64,000 bases of DNA from Flavobacterium celericrescens (GTDB lineage Bacteria; Bacteroidota; Bacteroidia; Flavobacteriales; Flavobacteriaceae), in contig NZ_JAAJBV010000007.1 in NCBI RefSeq assembly GCF_011392075.1, positions 62,001 to 126,000 on the forward strand. Reading direction: 5' to 3'. The notes under the pieces are model-generated. The model was not told the DNA's origin. It did no database searches and saw nothing but the letters and a program-made list of their open reading frames with translations. The position numbers and the translations under genes were made by a program. Of the stretch, positions 61,649-64,000 are shown piece after piece. Position 1 is the stretch's first letter, and each line of letters begins with the position of its first letter.

Positions 61649-61666
61649 ACAAGTATATAAAAAGTT

Positions 61667-62194
61667 ATGAAAGAAGAACAAGTAATATTAGTGAATAAAA
61701 ATGATGAGCCAATTGGACTAATGAACAAGATGGAAGCACATGAAAAAGCAGTTTTACATAGAGCTTTTTCTGTTTTTATTTTGAATGATAAAAATGAAGT
61801 GATGTTGCAACAACGTGCGCATCATAAATATCATTCTCCATTGTTATGGACCAATACTTGTTGTAGTCATCAGCGTGCTGGTGAAACTAATATTGAAGCG
61901 GGAAAACGTCGTTTGTTTGAAGAAATGGGGTTTGAAGTGGAGCTGAAAGAATTATTTCATTTTATATACAAAGCACCATTTGATAATGGTTTAACCGAAC
62001 ACGAGTTGGATCATGTGATGATAGGTTATTATAACGGAGAACCTATTATTAATGATGATGAAGTAGAAAGTTGGAAATGGATGAAGATTGAAGCAATTAA
62101 AGATGATATGGTTCAAAATCCAGTAATTTATACGGTTTGGTTTAAAATAATTTTTGATGAGTTTTATCATTATTTAGAAGATCATAAACTCTAA
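61667..62194 (+). CDS. idi: Isopentenyl-diphosphate delta-isomerase, type 1
   Basis: A 175-residue Nudix-fold enzyme. HRAFSVFILNDKNEVMLQQR precedes the active-site Cys in LWTNTCCSHQRAGE (Cys65 or 66, with His67). The REX-type Nudix helix is AGKRRLFEEMGFEVE, and the second catalytic acid is in EHELDHV (Glu113). It interconverts isopentenyl and dimethylallyl diphosphate for isoprenoids such as quinones, carotenoids and undecaprenyl phosphate. Length and motifs fit the type 1 family fully. Confidence 0.95.
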   Translation: MKEEQVILVNKNDEPIGLMNKMEAHEKAVLHRAFSVFILNDKNEVMLQQRAHHKYHSPLLWTNTCCSHQRAGETNIEAGKRRLFEEMGFEVELKELFHFIYKAPFDNGLTEHELDHVMIGYYNGEPIINDDEVESWKWMKIEAIKDDMVQNPVIYTVWFKIIFDEFYHYLEDHKL

Positions 62195-62208
62195 ATTTCC
62201 AAGCCACT

Positions 62209-62243
62209 AATTCTGAATTCAAATTTCTAAATTTTAAATTACC
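62209..62243. repeat. Degenerate heptamer repeat directly before the QueD-like gene
   Basis: AATTCTG, AATTCAA, ATTTCTA, AATTTTA and AATTACC follow in register (62209-62243) and abut ATG 62244. Period 7; it forms the whole translation-initiation region. Confidence 0.55.
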
Positions 62244-62654
62244 ATGAGAGTAACTGTTTCAAGAAAAGCCCATTTTAATGCCGCTCATCGATTGTATCGA
62301 AAAGATTGGTCTATGGAAAAAAATCAGGAAGTTTTTGGAAAATGTAACAACCCAAATTTTCATGGCCATAATTACGAATTGATTGTTTCGGTAACTGGTG
62401 AAGTTGATGCAGCAACAGGTTATGTTATTGATACTAAAGTTTTGTCTGATTTGATTAAAGAGCATATTGAAGAAGCATTTGATCATAAAAACTTGAACGA
62501 AGATGTTCCTGAGTTTAAGGAATTGAATCCTACAGCCGAACATATTGCTTACATTATTTGGAATAAACTTAGAGGTTTAATTACTTTAGATAAAGAGTTA
62601 GAAATTACTTTATACGAAACACCAAGAAACTTTGTAATCTATAAAGGAAACTAA
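62244..62654 (+). CDS. queD: 6-carboxytetrahydropterin synthase / 6-pyruvoyltetrahydropterin synthase family
   Basis: A 136-residue protein. Zinc ligands are His15 (AHFNAAHRL), His40 and His42 (NFHGHNY); Cys34 (FGKCNNP) is the catalytic thiol. HIEEAFDHKNLNEDVPEF and ELEITLYETPRNFVIY complete the T-fold pattern. QueD turns 7,8-dihydroneopterin triphosphate into 6-carboxytetrahydropterin for queuosine; a tetrahydrobiopterin-type PTPS role is the alternative. Other queuosine genes are not in the window. It is followed after two bases by a peroxiredoxin gene. Confidence 0.88.
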   Translation: MRVTVSRKAHFNAAHRLYRKDWSMEKNQEVFGKCNNPNFHGHNYELIVSVTGEVDAATGYVIDTKVLSDLIKEHIEEAFDHKNLNEDVPEFKELNPTAEHIAYIIWNKLRGLITLDKELEITLYETPRNFVIYKGN

Positions 62655-62656
62655 TT

Positions 62657-63109
62657 ATGGCAATTCAAATAGGAGACAAGTTACCACATTTTATAGCTGT
62701 TAAACAAGATGGAAGTACTTTTGATTCTAATTCTATACAAAACAAACCAGTTGTAATTTATTTTTATCCAAAAGACAATACACCAGGTTGTACCACACAA
62801 GCCTGCAGTTTTAGAGATGCCTACCAAGATTTTCAAGATTTGGGTGCAGAAGTTATCGGTGTAAGCGGAGATTCGGTTATTTCGCATCAAAATTTTCAGC
62901 AAAAATTCAAGTTGCCGTTCATCTTACTCTCAGATGCTAATAGGGAATTGCGTAAGTTATTTGGAGTTCCTACTGCGCTTTTTGGTTTAATTCCAGGGAG
63001 AGTAACGTATGTTTTTGATGCTTATGGAAAATGCATCTATATATTTGATAGTATGAAAGCTAAAAATCATATTGCGAATGCATTAATTACACTTCAATCT
63101 ATTAAATAA
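62657..63109 (+). CDS. bcp: Peroxiredoxin, Bcp/PrxQ type
   Basis: A 150-residue thiol peroxidase. YFYPKDNTPGCTTQACSFRD has the peroxidatic Cys45 and, five residues on, Cys50, the resolving Cys position of atypical 2-Cys PrxQ enzymes. VIGVSGDSVISHQNFQQKF and LPFILLSDANRELRKLFGV are typical. It reduces hydrogen peroxide and organic peroxides with thioredoxin. It is probably cotranscribed with the QueD-like gene. Confidence 0.93.
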   Translation: MAIQIGDKLPHFIAVKQDGSTFDSNSIQNKPVVIYFYPKDNTPGCTTQACSFRDAYQDFQDLGAEVIGVSGDSVISHQNFQQKFKLPFILLSDANRELRKLFGVPTALFGLIPGRVTYVFDAYGKCIYIFDSMKAKNHIANALITLQSIK

Positions 63110-63148
63110 AGCATTACCAATAGCAGTTATAATTAACTATAAATTTTG

Positions 63149-63156
63149 CATCTTTG
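63149..63156 (+). promoter_or_regulatory. Candidate -7 box of manA
   Basis: CATCTTTG differs from TAnnTTTG at the first base only and lies 19 bases before ATG 63176. The sequence TTTTGCATCTTTGC is a common form of promoter in this group. Confidence 0.45.
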
Positions 63157-63175
63157 CAATCTTATTATATTGACA

Positions 63176-64000
63176 ATGAAGTTTTATCCATTAACTTTTA
63201 CACCTATTTTGAAAGACCGTATTTGGGGCGGAACTAAATTGAAAACTTATCTAAATAAGTCAATTATTTCTGAAACTACAGGCGAAAGTTGGGAAATATC
63301 AACAGTTCCTAACGATGTGAGTGTAGTAAATAATGGTGCTTTTGAAGGTAAAAACATCAATGAAATCATCGATTTATATCCTGCAGAAATATTAGGAAAG
63401 GAAGTTGTTGCTCGTTTTGGGAAGCAATTTCCATTGTTGTTTAAATTCATAGATGCCAAAGAGGATTTATCCATACAATTGCATCCCAATGATGAATTAG
63501 CCAAAGAGCGTCATGATTCATTTGGTAAAACTGAAATGTGGTATGTAATGCAAGCCGATGCATCTTCTCGTTTAGTAGTTGGATTTAAAAATGATTCTAA
63601 TCAACAAGAATATTTAGAAAAATTAGCAACTAAAGATTTGGTTTCTTTATTAAATGAATATCCAGTTAAAAGAGGCGATGTTTTTTTTCTAGAAACAGGA
63701 ACTATTCATGCAATTGGAGCTGGAGTTGTAGTGGCCGAAATTCAGCAGACTAGTGATATTACCTATCGAATTTATGATTGGGACAGGGTTGATAGTCATG
63801 GAAATGGAAGAGAATTGCATACGGAATTAGCTTTAGATGCAATTAATTATCAGATTACGGCATCTAAGGTAGATTATATAGAGCAAACAAATCAAGCAGC
63901 TAAAGTGGTTGATTGTCCTTATTTTGTTACAAATATTGTGGCTTTGCAAGACCATTTTATTTGGAAAAAAACTAAAGAATCTTTTACTGTTTTTATGTGT
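63176..64000 (+). CDS. manA: Mannose-6-phosphate isomerase, class I (5' part)
   Basis: The gene is cut by the right edge after 275 codons. KFYPLTFTPILKDRIWGGTK is the family N-terminus. Zinc ligands are expected in DLSIQLHPNDELAKERH (Gln and His) and KTEMWYVMQA (Glu), with the cupin strand FFLETGTIHAIGAGVVVAEI (His). It links fructose-6-phosphate to mannose-6-phosphate, the start of GDP-mannose and GDP-fucose synthesis, and so could feed the glycan loci upstream. The start ATG is clear and has its own promoter. Confidence 0.93.
   Translation, partial: MKFYPLTFTPILKDRIWGGTKLKTYLNKSIISETTGESWEISTVPNDVSVVNNGAFEGKNINEIIDLYPAEILGKEVVARFGKQFPLLFKFIDAKEDLSIQLHPNDELAKERHDSFGKTEMWYVMQADASSRLVVGFKNDSNQQEYLEKLATKDLVSLLNEYPVKRGDVFFLETGTIHAIGAGVVVAEIQQTSDITYRIYDWDRVDSHGNGRELHTELALDAINYQITASKVDYIEQTNQAAKVVDCPYFVTNIVALQDHFIWKKTKESFTVFMC

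Larger units (their letters stand above)
61366..61666. other. 301-base divergent region between cold-shock gene and idi
   Basis: No gene seen. The left half would be the leader of the cold-shock-domain gene and holds a 15-base palindrome (61453-61467). On the - strand TACTTTTG occurs at 61503-61510, which would imply a leader of about 130 bases if used. The right end holds the idi promoter. The stretch 61520-61615 shows nothing I can support. Confidence 0.5.

Overview
The window reads as a low-GC Bacteroidota chromosome, most likely a Flavobacterium-like member of the Flavobacteriaceae. The support is AT-rich codon use, promoters of the TTG/TTTG...TAnnTTTG type, a PorP/SprF protein next to a secreted protein with a type B type IX secretion (T9SS) C-terminal domain, a PorV/PorQ-like barrel, and A-rich leaders without strong Shine-Dalgarno sites. 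Both edges cut genes: a Wzt-like ATPase on the left and manA on the right.

Region 1 (1-25.85 kb) is a long, nearly gap-free + strand surface-polysaccharide locus. It holds the end of an ABC-exporter ATPase, a hexapeptide acetyltransferase, a pyruvyl-transferase-like protein and many GT-A and GT-B glycosyltransferases. A sugar-modification block follows: DegT aminotransferase, WbqC, two tandem beta-propeller enzymes, a GNAT and a methyltransferase. There are also two MBOAT/SGNH O-acylation modules, a fused CMP-nonulosonate synthetase/KdsC phosphatase with a short NeuB, and exostosin-like and fucosyltransferase-like proteins.

Region 2 (25.85-42.65 kb) is a signalling and T9SS island. Six - strand genes encode two receivers, a receiver-PAS-HisKA protein without an ATPase domain, and three histidine kinases (one 1341 residues with many PAS/GAF domains). 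Divergent to them lie a 1414-residue T9SS substrate, PorP/SprF, a GAF histidine kinase, a LytTR regulator whose receiver lacks the phosphoacceptor Asp, and another receiver. A direct repeat with the spacing expected of a LytTR operator lies upstream of the 1414-residue gene. A set of mutually exclusive inverted repeats lies between it and porP/sprF.

Region 3 (42.7-48.84 kb) is a second glycan block: three GT4 enzymes, a Wzy/ligase-like membrane protein and an initiating sugar-phosphate transferase. Two of its promoters share a 13-base element. One glycosyltransferase carries a heptanucleotide repeat inside its coding sequence.

Region 4 (48.87-64 kb) is mainly housekeeping: a DUF4105/Lnb-like protein, a PorV-like barrel, pssA, a GH25 lysozyme, a small lipoprotein flanked by inverted repeats, lptB, an AhpD-like protein, tatC, kdsD, recQ (without zinc cysteines), a FAD oxidoreductase, a cold-shock-domain protein, idi, a QueD/PTPS homologue, a peroxiredoxin and manA. 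Short, degenerate tandem repeats with a period of about 7-8 bases occur at many gene junctions here and in region 3. No rRNA, tRNA, CRISPR array or intact insertion sequence was seen.
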